This document shows, one piece after another, positions 7,360 to 14,836 of a stretch of 17,403 nt of DNA. The stretch comes from CAZOKH01 sp964580315 (lineage in GTDB: Bacteria > Chloroflexota > Anaerolineae > Anaerolineales > Anaerolineaceae). A model generated the notes under the pieces. That model did not search any database. It saw only the letters and a list, made by a program, of their open reading frames with translations, and had not been told where the DNA came from. Each line of letters begins with the position of its first letter. Positions within the stretch are counted from its first letter, which is position 1. Where the stretch lies: the NCBI GenBank assembly GCA_964580315.1, contig CAZOKH010000077.1, positions 1 to 17,403 of the forward strand, in the 5' to 3' direction. Made by a program: the position numbers and the translations under genes.

Positions 7360-8625
7360 TTATTCCAACCGGCGCACCTGCGGCATGCGGAACCAGACCC
7401 ACCAGGCAAAAATGAAAAGCAAGGCAGCCGCGCTGAAGATGGTGATGGGACTGCCTGCCGCCTCAGCCATGGAACCAACCAGCAATGCCCCGATGGGCAT
7501 GGTGCCCTGGAAGGTTAGTGAGAAGATGCCCATCACCCGGCCGCGCAATTCGTCTGAAACCAGCGCCTGGGTCAGAATATTGCAGAGATTCACGGTGACG
7601 ATCCATCCCCAGCCCACCATCGCCAGGGTCAGCAGCGCCAACGGCGCCCAGCGGATCACACTGAAGAGCATCAGGGAGAGCGGCAGTACGATTAACCCCA
7701 GGTTGAGCAATTTACCGTGAAAACGAAATTCCCCCAGCGAGGCAATCATCAATGCCCCGCTCAATGCGCCCAGGCCGCGGGCTGAGAGCATTAGTCCGTT
7801 GATGGTCACGCCGCCGTGCAGCACGTCCACGGCCCATTCGGGCAGCAGTGTGGCGTGCGAAATGCCCAGCAGGGTGGCGGCGCCCACAATCAAAATCAAA
7901 GCCCGAACGCTGCTGTGCTTTGTGACAAAACTCAATCCGTCGCGCAGTTCACCCAGGGCTGATGTGTGATGATCGGCTGCCACAAATGGCGGCATGCGCA
8001 TCGACAGCAGGGCGGCGATGACTGCAATGAATGAAATGCCGTTTACGGTAAAACACCAGGCAGGTCCCAACCAGGCGTAGGCCAGGCCCGCCATGGCCGG
8101 TCCAACCGCTATGGCAATGTTATACATGCCCGAATTGAGCGCAATGGCATTGCCCATCACGGGACGTTCCACCAGTTCGGAAATGAATGCCATGCGCGCC
8201 GGGGCGTCAAAAGCGTTGGCAATTCCCAGCAGAAAGGCAAGCAAAATGATGTGCCAGGGCTGAATTGCGCCTGAAAAGGTGAGACCTGCCAGGATGAACG
8301 CCAGAACCATCATAATGCTCTGGGTGATGGCTAACAAATTGCGGCGCGGCATACGGTCAGAGATGACCCCGCCGTAGAGCATGAACAGCCAGGCCGGAAT
8401 GCCGTTGGCAAAGCCCACCAGGCCCAGATAGGCGGCGGAATGGGTGAGTTCGTAGATGAGAAAACCTTCCGCGGTGGACTGCATCCAGGTGCCGAATAGA
8501 GACGCCAACTGCCCGATGAACCACAGGCGGTAGTTGCGGTATTGAAATGCCGCAAAAGTGTGCGAAAAGTCAAAGGAAGGTAATCCCAAACGTGGTTTGG
8601 GTTTCAGAATGACGTGTTTTTCCAT
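7360..8625 (-). CDS. MFS transporter, EntS/MFS_3-like exporter
   Basis: 421-residue major facilitator superfamily protein with about 12 hydrophobic segments. The N-terminal FAAFQYRNYRLWFIGQLAS, the loop 2-3 motif GGVISDRMPRR and the FDAPARMAFISELV segment are typical of the MFS_3 (enterobactin exporter EntS-like/TMEffector) subgroup, which exports siderophores or drugs. I use ATG 8625; an in-frame TTG at 8637 would add four residues. Neither has a strong ribosome-binding site, so the start is uncertain. It lies 54 nt after the DUF1801-like gene on the same strand and may be co-transcribed or use the weak promoter noted at 8644-8672. The substrate is not predictable; a siderophore link is possible only by family and by the iron operon elsewhere in the window. 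Confidence 0.88.
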   Translation of the reverse strand: MEKHVILKPKPRLGLPSFDFSHTFAAFQYRNYRLWFIGQLASLFGTWMQSTAEGFLIYELTHSAAYLGLVGFANGIPAWLFMLYGGVISDRMPRRNLLAITQSIMMVLAFILAGLTFSGAIQPWHIILLAFLLGIANAFDAPARMAFISELVERPVMGNAIALNSGMYNIAIAVGPAMAGLAYAWLGPAWCFTVNGISFIAVIAALLSMRMPPFVAADHHTSALGELRDGLSFVTKHSSVRALILIVGAATLLGISHATLLPEWAVDVLHGGVTINGLMLSARGLGALSGALMIASLGEFRFHGKLLNLGLIVLPLSLMLFSVIRWAPLALLTLAMVGWGWIVTVNLCNILTQALVSDELRGRVMGIFSLTFQGTMPIGALLVGSMAEAAGSPITIFSAAALLFIFAWWVWFRMPQVRRLE

Positions 8626-8643
8626 TTGATTAGCCAAAATCTA

Positions 8644-8672
8644 ATTCTGATACTTTCCCCCGCTTTCGTCAA
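8644..8672 (-). promoter_or_regulatory. Possible promoter for the MFS gene
   Basis: On the minus strand TTGACG (8672-8667), a 17-nt spacer and CAGAAT (8649-8644). The -35 is good and the -10 matches 4 of 6. It would give a leader of only about 12 nt before ATG 8625, which fits the absence of a clear ribosome-binding site. Confidence 0.3.
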
Positions 8673-8678
8673 GTGATC

Positions 8679-9044
8679 TTAAGCCCAACCTTCCTGTTGA
8701 AAACGCTGCTTGCCGCGCTGGGTGAGCAGGCTCAATTCATCCAACAACCGGTCGTCCAGCCTGGTGAAGCGAAAGCAAGATTTGCCTTTCAGCCGCCGCA
8801 ATAAGCCGCTGGATATGCCGTCCAATAAGTCGGGGTAGAGATAGATGGGCATCAGGTAATAGCTGACAAAATTTTTCTGAATCTTGACCGCCCCGAAAAA
8901 AATTTCCTGCCGGCGGGGAGTGTCGCCGGGGGTGACCAGGTGGAAGTCGCCGGGCTGGTCGTGGGCAATTTTCAGGCCGACAGCCGAGCGCTGCAGCACA
9001 TTGCGCAGTTGTTCATGGATGGCGGGAAAGTCGTTTGACGGCAT
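8679..9044 (-). CDS. Small DUF1801/YdhG-like protein
   Basis: 121-residue soluble protein without signal peptide or membrane segment. The core FFGAVKIQKNFVSYYLMP, LYPDLLDGIS and GKSCFRFTRLDD resembles the DUF1801/YdhG (frataxin-like fold) group of small proteins, here a variant ending in RFQQEGWA. The family is sometimes called an iron chaperone in Bacillus, but no metal site is obvious here and I do not assign that function. AAAGGA lies about 11 nt before the ATG. It is divergent from the GyrI-like gene and lies upstream of the MFS gene on the same strand. Confidence 0.7.
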   Translation of the reverse strand: MPSNDFPAIHEQLRNVLQRSAVGLKIAHDQPGDFHLVTPGDTPRRQEIFFGAVKIQKNFVSYYLMPIYLYPDLLDGISSGLLRRLKGKSCFRFTRLDDRLLDELSLLTQRGKQRFQQEGWA

Positions 9045-9088
9045 GGATCACAGTGTCCTTTTTGGTTTGAATTTTAATCGAAATTCGC

Positions 9089-9117
9089 TTGACGAGATAG
9101 AACAATTGTGCTATTAT
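9089..9117 (+). promoter_or_regulatory. Sigma70-type promoter of the GyrI-like gene
   Basis: TTGACG (9089-9094), a 17-nt spacer and TATTAT (9112-9117); an overlapping TATAAT sits at 9115-9120. Transcription should begin near 9125, about 35 nt before the ATG at 9160. Confidence 0.75.
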
Positions 9118-9159
9118 AATACATATCCATCCAATTCTTTTTTTCGCAGGGAGGCTGTT

Positions 9160-9618
9160 ATGTCTTTTGAATGTGAATTTATCGATCGTGAAGTGCAACC
9201 CACACTTGCCATTCGCACACATTCTCCAGTGGAGGGCTTGCCGCAATTGATTGGCGCGTCATACGGCAGAATTATTCAACACCTGGCATCCATTGGAGAG
9301 AAATTTGCCGGCGAACCGTTTGTGTTATATCACAACCTGGATATGCAAAACCTGGATGTGGAACTGGGATTCCCGGTGCTGCGTGAACTGCCGGGCAGCG
9401 GCGACATTCTACCCGGCAAAATAGCGGCGGGAAAATATGGGGTATGCCACTACACCGGGCCTTATGAGAAGATGGAACCGGCTTATGAAGCCTTGAACAA
9501 CCTGATTCAAGAAAACGGGTTTCAACCGACCGGTATTGCCTATGAATATTACCTCAATGGGCCGCAGGATGCCGCACCCGAAGATTTGAAAACGCGCATT
9601 GAGTTTCCGCTAAAATAA
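9160..9618 (+). CDS. GyrI-like small-molecule-binding domain protein
   Basis: 152-residue stand-alone GyrI-like (AraC effector-binding/SOUL-superfamily fold) protein. The ATG at 9160 has AGGGAGG just upstream; the same frame stays open far upstream, but that part crosses the promoter and is not coding. Typical features are a first beta strand ending in AIRTHSP, a PFVLYHNLD strand, a central ELGFPV with the family's conserved Glu, GKYGVCHYTGPYEKM, and the C-terminal YEYYLNGPQDAAPEDLKTRIEFPL. These domains bind hydrophobic or cationic small molecules; here there is no DNA-binding domain, so it may sequester or hydrolyse a ligand. It is transcribed alone. Confidence 0.87.
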   Translation: MSFECEFIDREVQPTLAIRTHSPVEGLPQLIGASYGRIIQHLASIGEKFAGEPFVLYHNLDMQNLDVELGFPVLRELPGSGDILPGKIAAGKYGVCHYTGPYEKMEPAYEALNNLIQENGFQPTGIAYEYYLNGPQDAAPEDLKTRIEFPLK

Positions 9619-9654
9619 TGCACAGAAGAAACCGGTTGCAGTGATCATTAAATG

Positions 9655-9683
9655 CAGAACTCCGCCTTTTGGGCGGAGTTCTG
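9655..9683. terminator. Bidirectional terminator-type hairpin
   Basis: Perfect 12-bp stem, CAGAACTCCGCC (9655-9666) with GGCGGAGTTCTG (9672-9683), and a 5-nt loop, between two convergent genes and 12 nt past the RRM gene stop. The flanking T-tracts are short on both sides. Confidence 0.75.
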
Positions 9684-9695
9684 ATTATTGTTGAA

Positions 9696-10019
9696 TTAAT
9701 AACGGTTGTTGTAGCCGCGGCCGCCGCGGTTACCCGAGCTGTTATAAGTACGTCCACCACCGCTGCGTTCTTCGCGCGGCCTGGCAGGGTTGACTGTCAG
9801 AGAACGACCGCCAATTTCCTTGCCGTTGAACGAATTGATCGCTTTGGAGGCGTCAGCCTGGCTGGCCATGGTGATGAATGCAAAACCCTTGGGTTGCTGG
9901 GTGTCGCGGTCTTTAATAACGTCTACTGATACAACGGTACCAGCCTCGGTGAACATGGTACGCAGTTGTTCTTCTGTCGTATCATAACTCATATTACCAA
10001 CATACAATTTTACTTCCAA
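9696..10019 (-). CDS. RRM-domain RNA-binding protein with Gly/Arg tail
   Basis: 107-residue single-RRM protein. RNP2 is KLYVGNMS near the N-terminus and RNP1 is KGFAFITM in the middle; the tail is Gly/Arg/Asn/Tyr-rich (GGGRTYNSSGNRGGRGYNNRY-like), as in cyanobacterial Rbp and glycine-rich cold-response proteins that bind single-stranded RNA. The start is taken as TTG at 10019, because GAGG lies 6 nt upstream and the protein then begins MEVKLYVGN, as relatives do. A TTG at 10031 is in frame but would overlap that ribosome-binding site. It is transcribed alone behind a long structured leader. Confidence 0.92.
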   Translation of the reverse strand: MEVKLYVGNMSYDTTEEQLRTMFTEAGTVVSVDVIKDRDTQQPKGFAFITMASQADASKAINSFNGKEIGGRSLTVNPARPREERSGGGRTYNSSGNRGGRGYNNRY

Positions 10020-10064
10020 GATTATCCTCAACCTTCACTAGTGCAGATTCAGGTTAACAAATAT

Positions 10065-10093
10065 GCCGCCATCTCATATCGAAAGATGGCGGC
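10065..10093 (-). promoter_or_regulatory. Hairpin in the RRM gene 5' leader
   Basis: GCCGCCATCT (10065-10074) pairs perfectly with AGATGGCGGC (10084-10093) around a 9-nt loop. It lies in the predicted leader, about 45 nt before the TTG start. It is not followed by a T-run in the sense direction, so it looks like a leader stability or thermosensor-type element rather than a terminator. Confidence 0.55.
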
Positions 10094-10113
10094 AGGATGT
10101 GAACGCTAATCTG

Positions 10114-10138
10114 ATTATAAGACCCTTTTATTATAACA
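10114..10138 (-). promoter_or_regulatory. Promoter region of the RRM gene
   Basis: On the minus strand an extended -10, TGTTATAAT (10138-10130), is followed by a second perfect TATAAT (10119-10114). Neither has a good -35. Starts near 10123 or 10107 would give a leader of roughly 90-105 nt containing the hairpin at 10065-10093. Confidence 0.55.
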
Positions 10139-10204
10139 CGATATTTGGACAAATTTAATTGGATTTGGCGAAATTTGGCGGAAATATCGCCTCCATACCC
10201 GGTT

Positions 10205-10831
10205 TTACGGTATTTTGTTGATGAACCTGGCTGCCAGTTTGTAGGTTTGCAGCACGCTTTTATCGCTGAGATTCCACTGCCGCAACTCGGCTTCGATCAA
10301 CGCCGGGTGTTTTTTGCTGATGTCGCGCAGGGCGTTGCCCGCTGATTTGCGCACATATTCGCTCTCATCATGGCGCAGCGGGCTGAGGAACTGCACGGCG
10401 GCTTCGGGATGTTCACGGAAGTAGGGACGCCCGCTCCAGATGCGCAGCCCCTCGCTGACCGCGCGGCGCACGTTGGGGTGCGGGTCTGCCAGCCAGTCGG
10501 CAATCACCCCCAGCGACTGCTGGTAGCCCGTGTCGGCGCAAAAGCGGTCGAAGGCTTTGGCCAAAATCTCTTGCACGCGCCAGTCGGCGTCGCGGCTGAC
10601 CTGCTGCCGGAGGAAGGCCAGGCTCTGGGGAGAACCGGCAGCCAGCCTGCCAAAAATGAACACCGCCAGGCAGCGCGCCTGGTGCACGTCAGACTGGTAG
10701 AGTTGGTGGGCGATGTCCAGGCAATCGGCGGGGCTGTGTGCGGCAAACACTTCATCGGCAGCCTGCTGAATGTCGAGAAAGCCGTGCTGGCTGCGCTGCG
10801 CGCGTTCAATGAGGGAAGTGAGAGTGAGCAT
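10205..10831 (-). CDS. HEAT-repeat protein, AlkD/AlkC-like DNA alkylation repair family
   Basis: 208-residue all-helical protein built of HEAT-like repeats. The segment WRVQEILAKAFDRFC, then PNVRRAVSEGLRIWSGRPYFREHPEAAVQFL, and ESEYVRKSAGNALRDISKKHP matches the style of DNA-alkylation-repair HEAT proteins (AlkC/AlkD superfamily), which contact DNA through a concave basic surface and excise alkylated bases. Whether this member has glycosylase activity cannot be judged from sequence alone. ATG 10831 has only a weak ribosome-binding site (GAAG close to the start). It lies upstream of the RRM gene on the same strand, but that gene has its own promoter. Confidence 0.78.
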   Translation of the reverse strand: MLTLTSLIERAQRSQHGFLDIQQAADEVFAAHSPADCLDIAHQLYQSDVHQARCLAVFIFGRLAAGSPQSLAFLRQQVSRDADWRVQEILAKAFDRFCADTGYQQSLGVIADWLADPHPNVRRAVSEGLRIWSGRPYFREHPEAAVQFLSPLRHDESEYVRKSAGNALRDISKKHPALIEAELRQWNLSDKSVLQTYKLAARFINKIP

Positions 10832-10903
10832 GCTTCAATTATCGCACATATAGAAGTGCCCAGCGGGTTGGGAGCAATGGCGTGTTCCAACCCAACACAG
10901 GCT

Positions 10904-10940
10904 GAAACCACAGATCAACACAGATGGACACGGATGACAA
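10904..10940. repeat. Short tandem-like ACAGAT motif
   Basis: ACAGATCAAC, ACAGATGGAC and ACGGATGACA follow one another with a 10-nt period. This ACCACAGAT...ACACGGATG pattern resembles dispersed intergenic repeats I know from several bacterial genomes. No coding frame supports it. Confidence 0.5.
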
Positions 10941-10954
10941 ATTCATTAGGGGGT

Positions 10955-10997
10955 GAGAAATCTTTTTGCGCCTGTCAAACGTGCGTTCAGATTTCTC
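10955..10997. repeat. Inverted repeat in the intergenic region
   Basis: GAGAAATCT (10955-10963) and AGATTTCTC (10989-10997) form a perfect 9-bp inverted repeat with a 25-nt centre. It lacks a T-tract and sits next to the ACAGAT repeat. The rest of 10832-11104 contains nothing I can identify. Confidence 0.5.
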
Positions 10998-11104
10998 CGT
11001 GCGGATATTGTCACATTCCCAAATCAAACCTTTGCGCTTGTCGAAAGGACAGCATCGAAACTTGTTGAGTGGAATTGTTTGGAGTAGATGCGTCTTGTCT
11101 GCAC

Positions 11105-12637
11105 TTACCCCAAAATGTCTTCCACCACATCTTTCGCCCAGTAAGGGCTTTGCCCCTGGCGCGAAAGGCGGCGGATGCCGTCCAGGTGGTTGCCCAGGGT
11201 GACAATGGCGAGTTCTTCACCGCTTTGAGCGTTGACCTGCCCCAGCCCCACACCCGCCAGCAGGCCGTTGCACAGGCAGCGTTTGCCCTCGGCGTTCATC
11301 GGCAGGCCGCGTTTGTTGACAAAATCATCCAGCGGGGCTGCCGGGCAGCGTTGAAACAGGCGCCGGTTTCCGTCAGCGTCGGGCTTGCTCAATCCGCGCT
11401 GCTGCAAAAAGCCCAGGTCGCACACCCGGCGGCGGGCGGCATACACGTCTTCATCAGAAAGCGTGCCGCTCAACTGCGCCACTTTGAAGGGAAAGCCGGT
11501 GGGCGAGAAAAGCGTGGTGCGCACCAGGTCGGCGTCTGAGATGCCCTGGCGCAGCGCCTGGAAGATTGCGGTGCGGTGCACCGGCTGAATGCCGGCTTCC
11601 ATTGCCAGGGCAAAAGCCGAGCCAACCTGCACCCCGCGGGCGCCGACGGCCAGGGCTGTTTGCAACCTTTCGCGGCTGCCGTAGCCGCCTGCCAGCCAGA
11701 AGGGCAGCCCTTCGGCGCGGATGGCTGCCAGGTTGGGCTCGTCCAGTTGACTGTAAACGGGCTGCCCCAGTCCATCTTTTTTTAACGGGCCCTGCGGCGG
11801 GGCGTTGTGTCCTCCGGCAGTGTGATGCTCGATGATGAAACCGTCGGGCGGTTGGGTGGGGCTGTGCGCCAGCACGCCCGCCAGGTTTTCCAGCGACACA
11901 ATTGCCAGGAAAGCCGGTCGTTTGAGCGGCGCCTGCGCCAGTTTGCCGCCGGCAATGCTGCGCGGGTCAAAGTGCAATTGAAAGGTCTCACCTGATTCGC
12001 GGTATAGAACCGGCAGTTCGCCGGTCACCGGGCTGTGCTGCGCCAGCAGTGAGCAGGCGGCGGGCAGCCCTTCGGGGTTGCCGGCGCCCACCACCACACC
12101 GTCCACACCCGCCAGCATGGCGCCGTACATGGAAAATAGCAAGGGGAGTTCGACTTTGTTCAAGAAGTTGATGAAGATGACACCGTTGTGCCCCTGTTTG
12201 GCAAGCCACACCTCGGCAAACGCGGTGGCGATGAGCAGTTCAACCAGTTCTTCTTCAACTGTCAACGTTACGGGGGCAGTTTGACCGCCGGGCATGGCAA
12301 TCGTTCGGCTGCCGTCCTGCATGCGCACGGTTTGCGGCGGACCGTATTTGAAACGCGCAGCGGGGGCTTTGCCGCCCTCGATAAAATAACGATTGATGAT
12401 TTGTTTGCCGGTCTCAACCCCAAATTGCGCGTCAAAAGCGTGCAGGGCGCGGCGCAGATGTCCGCCGGGGTCGCCAAGTTGAAGCAGGCGCACATGCACC
12501 ACGTCCAGGGCGGTGCCCGAAACTGTCCCGGCGGTGGTGCCGGGCTGTTGGCTGGCAACCGCCTGCGCCAGCCGCCAGTTGGAAACGTATACGCCCATGC
12601 CGCCCTGAATGAGCTTGATGTTATTGAGGAAATCCAT
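11105..12637 (-). CDS. Nitronate monooxygenase-like flavoprotein (2-nitropropane dioxygenase family)
   Basis: 510-residue TIM-barrel FMN protein. Visible features: N-terminal QGGMGVYVSNWRLAQAVA (11-28), the GHNGVIFINFL strand, DGVVVGAGNPEGLP, the active-site region EHHTAGGHN (270-278) and the FMN-phosphate motifs GGYGS (317-321) and GVQVGSAFA (335-343). Length exceeds typical nitronate monooxygenases (about 320-380) because of an insertion near 60-125 and a C-terminal extension of about 120 residues containing CPAAP and GKRCLCNGL. Related long forms include PfaD-like and actinobacterial/Chloroflexi proteins of uncertain substrate. AAGGTG sits about 10 nt before ATG 12637. The gene is preceded by a palindrome at 12663-12681 that could be its operator. 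The superfamily call is firm, the substrate is not. Confidence 0.85.
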   Translation of the reverse strand: MDFLNNIKLIQGGMGVYVSNWRLAQAVASQQPGTTAGTVSGTALDVVHVRLLQLGDPGGHLRRALHAFDAQFGVETGKQIINRYFIEGGKAPAARFKYGPPQTVRMQDGSRTIAMPGGQTAPVTLTVEEELVELLIATAFAEVWLAKQGHNGVIFINFLNKVELPLLFSMYGAMLAGVDGVVVGAGNPEGLPAACSLLAQHSPVTGELPVLYRESGETFQLHFDPRSIAGGKLAQAPLKRPAFLAIVSLENLAGVLAHSPTQPPDGFIIEHHTAGGHNAPPQGPLKKDGLGQPVYSQLDEPNLAAIRAEGLPFWLAGGYGSRERLQTALAVGARGVQVGSAFALAMEAGIQPVHRTAIFQALRQGISDADLVRTTLFSPTGFPFKVAQLSGTLSDEDVYAARRRVCDLGFLQQRGLSKPDADGNRRLFQRCPAAPLDDFVNKRGLPMNAEGKRCLCNGLLAGVGLGQVNAQSGEELAIVTLGNHLDGIRRLSRQGQSPYWAKDVVEDILG

Positions 12638-12662
12638 TCGTGATTTACACCTTATTTCTCAT

Positions 12663-12681
12663 GGTTATAAGGTGTATAACC
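12663..12681. promoter_or_regulatory. Palindrome upstream of the nitronate monooxygenase-like gene
   Basis: GGTTATA (12663-12669) and TATAACC (12675-12681) are perfect 7-bp arms around AGGTG, 26 nt before the start of the flavoprotein gene on the minus strand. Its size and position suit an operator; the regulator is unknown. It does not match the DtxR box at 16752. Confidence 0.45.
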
Positions 12682-12734
12682 CTTTAGAAGCGCCAGAGAT
12701 ATGATTGTTGTGCAGCGTTGCCATAACCTGCTTT

Positions 12735-13427
12735 TTAATTTTGATTGATCTCCATCTCAATTTGGTCGCTGATATTTTTACCAAACACCTGGGTTTGTCC
12801 ATTGTCGATGACTTCGATTTGCTGTGTCCCATCAATCGGGTTTTGTTGGATAATCTTGAGTGCTGCACCCGGGAACACACCAATGGACTTTAAGAAAACC
12901 AGTAAATCCTGTGATTGATTTGTGATCATGCGTACAATCCCTTTTTCACCTGGCTGCATGTTGGCTAACAAGGTCAGCGAGCGGGAGTCGTTCATGTTCA
13001 GATCACGATCTGGAATGGGATGGCCGTGAGGATCGAAAGCGGGTTCGTTCATAATTTGGGCGATTTGCTCCATGAAAAATGGAGAGACCACGTGTTCCAG
13101 CTCTTCGGCTTCGGCGTGAATTTTTTCCAACGGATAATCGAGAATTTGGAAAAGAAATTGCTCGATCAGGCGGTGCCGCCGGATGATTTGAAGGGCTGCC
13201 TTTTCTCCCTCGGCTGTGAGGGTTACCCCATAATGTTTGCGATAATTAACCAGGTCGGGGTGCGTTTCAGATAATTTTTGAAGCATGTTGGTGACCGATG
13301 CCGAGCGGATATCCAGCGCTTCAGCCAGCGCCACCGTGCTGGTGGGCTGGCTGTCGCGTGTTTGCTGATAAATGTTTTTGATATAGTCCTGTACGGAACG
13401 GCTTAAGGCATCGTCAAATTCCGGCAT
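12735..13427 (-). CDS. DtxR/MntR-family metal-dependent transcriptional regulator
   Basis: 230-residue repressor: winged helix (about 10-75), metal-binding/dimerisation domain (about 76-145, HRLIEQFL and IHAEAEELEHVVS) and C-terminal SH3/FeoA-like domain (about 150-228, LANMQPGEKGIVRM). Aligned to DtxR, ligands are His85 (H79), Glu89 (E83), His104 (H98), Glu108 in place of Cys102, Glu111 (E105) and His112 (H106), and Asp14 at the Met10 position. Asp and Glu at those two places are MntR-like, so either Fe(II) or Mn(II) could be sensed. DPHGHPIP is the family signature between domains. GGAGG lies 8 nt before the ATG, and the FeoB permease stop is only 6 nt upstream, so it is the last gene of the feo operon. 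It likely represses the promoter at 16764-16793. Confidence 0.92.
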   Translation of the reverse strand: MPEFDDALSRSVQDYIKNIYQQTRDSQPTSTVALAEALDIRSASVTNMLQKLSETHPDLVNYRKHYGVTLTAEGEKAALQIIRRHRLIEQFLFQILDYPLEKIHAEAEELEHVVSPFFMEQIAQIMNEPAFDPHGHPIPDRDLNMNDSRSLTLLANMQPGEKGIVRMITNQSQDLLVFLKSIGVFPGAALKIIQQNPIDGTQQIEVIDNGQTQVFGKNISDQIEMEINQN

Positions 13428-13433
13428 AACTCG

Positions 13434-14828
13434 TTATCCTCCAAGTAAGCGCACCGCGGAAGCTGTCAAAAAGGTTACCAGTATGGCTGTGCCCAGTGTA
13501 ATTACGACGCTGAGTATAGTCCATTTATAGCTTTTTGTTTCTTTATAGATGGTGATGATGGTGGTGGCACATGGATTGTGCAGCAGCGAAAAAAGCATCA
13601 GGTTGATCGCGGTTAATAAGGTCCAACCATGACCCTCGACCAGCAGGGTGCGCAGGGCGCCCAAATCGGCGGTTTCGGTCATCATGCCCACGCCCATGTA
13701 AACCATTAACATGGTTGGCACCACAATTTCATTTGCCGGGATGGCAATGATGTAAGCCAGCAAGATCACACCATCCAGGCCGAGCAGCAGCCCGAAGGGA
13801 TTTAGAAAGTTGGCGACATGCTGCGCCAGGCTGACCCCGCTGACATTGATGTTTCCCAAAATCCAGATGACCGCCCCGGCTGGCGCTGCCGTTAGAATGG
13901 CTCGCCATAAGACAAAAATGGTGCGGTCAATCAGGGAGGTGTATAAAATGCGGCCGATGCTGGGGCGTCGATACGGGGGAAGTTCCAGGGTGAAGGCAGA
14001 TGCTTCGCCTTTTAACACGGTTTTGGATAGCGCCCACGAAATCAACAAAGTGAAGAATACGCCGATCAGCACCACACCCACCACCGTGCCTGCCGCCACA
14101 AATGAAGCCACCGCGGGGGAGAAGGAGGCAGCCACAAAAACGGTGGCCAGCATAATCAGTGTGGGAAAACGCCCGTTGCAGGGCACAAAGTTGTTGGTCA
14201 AAATGGCGATCAAACGCTCGCGCGGCGAGTCGATCACCCGTGTGGCAATCACACCGGCGGCATTGCAGCCGAACCCCATTGCCATGCTCAGGGCTTGCTT
14301 GCCGTGGGCGCCGGCGCTTTTGAACAGCCAGTCCATGTTGAAAGCCACCCGCGGCAGATACCCCAGGTCTTCCAGGATGGTAAAGATTGGAAAAAAAATT
14401 GCCATGGGCGGCAGCATCACTGCGATTACCCAGGCCAATCCACGATACACGCCATGCCACAGGAAGCCGGTAATCCACCACGGAATGTTCCATTGTGTGA
14501 AAAGCGCCGCGGCTTTTTCCTCGATAAAAAACAGCCCATCAGCGATCAAACCGGAGGGTACATTGGCGCCGACGATGGTAATCCAAAAGACTCCGGCCAG
14601 CATCAGCAGCATGAGCGGAAGACCCAAGATCGGCGAGGTAACCAGACGGTCAATTCGTTGATCGAGATCCCATTTTTTTTCTGCCTGGCTGTGCACCGCA
14701 CGCCGGGTGATATGATCAACTTCGGTATAGAGTGATTTGACCATTTCGTCGCGAAAACCGCTGGACAGCCGGGAGCGCAGTGTTTCAGCATTGTTGAGAA
14801 TATCTTGAGGGGTGAGTGTGGAATTCAT
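13434..14828 (-). CDS. feoB: Ferrous iron transport protein B, membrane permease part (split FeoB)
   Basis: 464-residue polypeptide equal to the C-terminal membrane part of FeoB. Residues 1-55 correspond to the helical linker after the G domain; the rest has multiple hydrophobic helices and both Gate regions. The first contains GFGCNAAGVIATR (Cys188) and PCNGRFPTL (Cys217), the second LLHNPCATTIITIYKET near the C-terminus. These Cys residues are typical of the Fe(II) path. It lacks any nucleotide-binding motif, which is supplied by the preceding gene. ATG 14828 has AGGAG 6 nt upstream and follows the G-domain stop by 8 nt in a different frame, so the split is encoded, not a simple stop mutation. 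It moves Fe(II) across the cytoplasmic membrane. Confidence 0.95.
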   Translation of the reverse strand: MNSTLTPQDILNNAETLRSRLSSGFRDEMVKSLYTEVDHITRRAVHSQAEKKWDLDQRIDRLVTSPILGLPLMLLMLAGVFWITIVGANVPSGLIADGLFFIEEKAAALFTQWNIPWWITGFLWHGVYRGLAWVIAVMLPPMAIFFPIFTILEDLGYLPRVAFNMDWLFKSAGAHGKQALSMAMGFGCNAAGVIATRVIDSPRERLIAILTNNFVPCNGRFPTLIMLATVFVAASFSPAVASFVAAGTVVGVVLIGVFFTLLISWALSKTVLKGEASAFTLELPPYRRPSIGRILYTSLIDRTIFVLWRAILTAAPAGAVIWILGNINVSGVSLAQHVANFLNPFGLLLGLDGVILLAYIIAIPANEIVVPTMLMVYMGVGMMTETADLGALRTLLVEGHGWTLLTAINLMLFSLLHNPCATTIITIYKETKSYKWTILSVVITLGTAILVTFLTASAVRLLGG

Positions 14829-14836
14829 GGCGGCTC

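Noticed and set aside
8884..9159. Upstream extension of the GyrI-like frame
   Set aside because: It crosses the divergent gene and the promoter at 9089-9117; the ATG at 9160 has a strong ribosome-binding site.
10370..11068. 232-residue open frame on the plus strand
   Set aside because: Mostly antisense to the HEAT-repeat gene and then runs through the repeat-rich intergenic stretch; no protein family features.
13810..14661. 283-residue open frame on the plus strand
   Set aside because: It lies entirely antisense to the FeoB permease, has no family motif and no ribosome-binding site; the FeoB frame explains the sequence.
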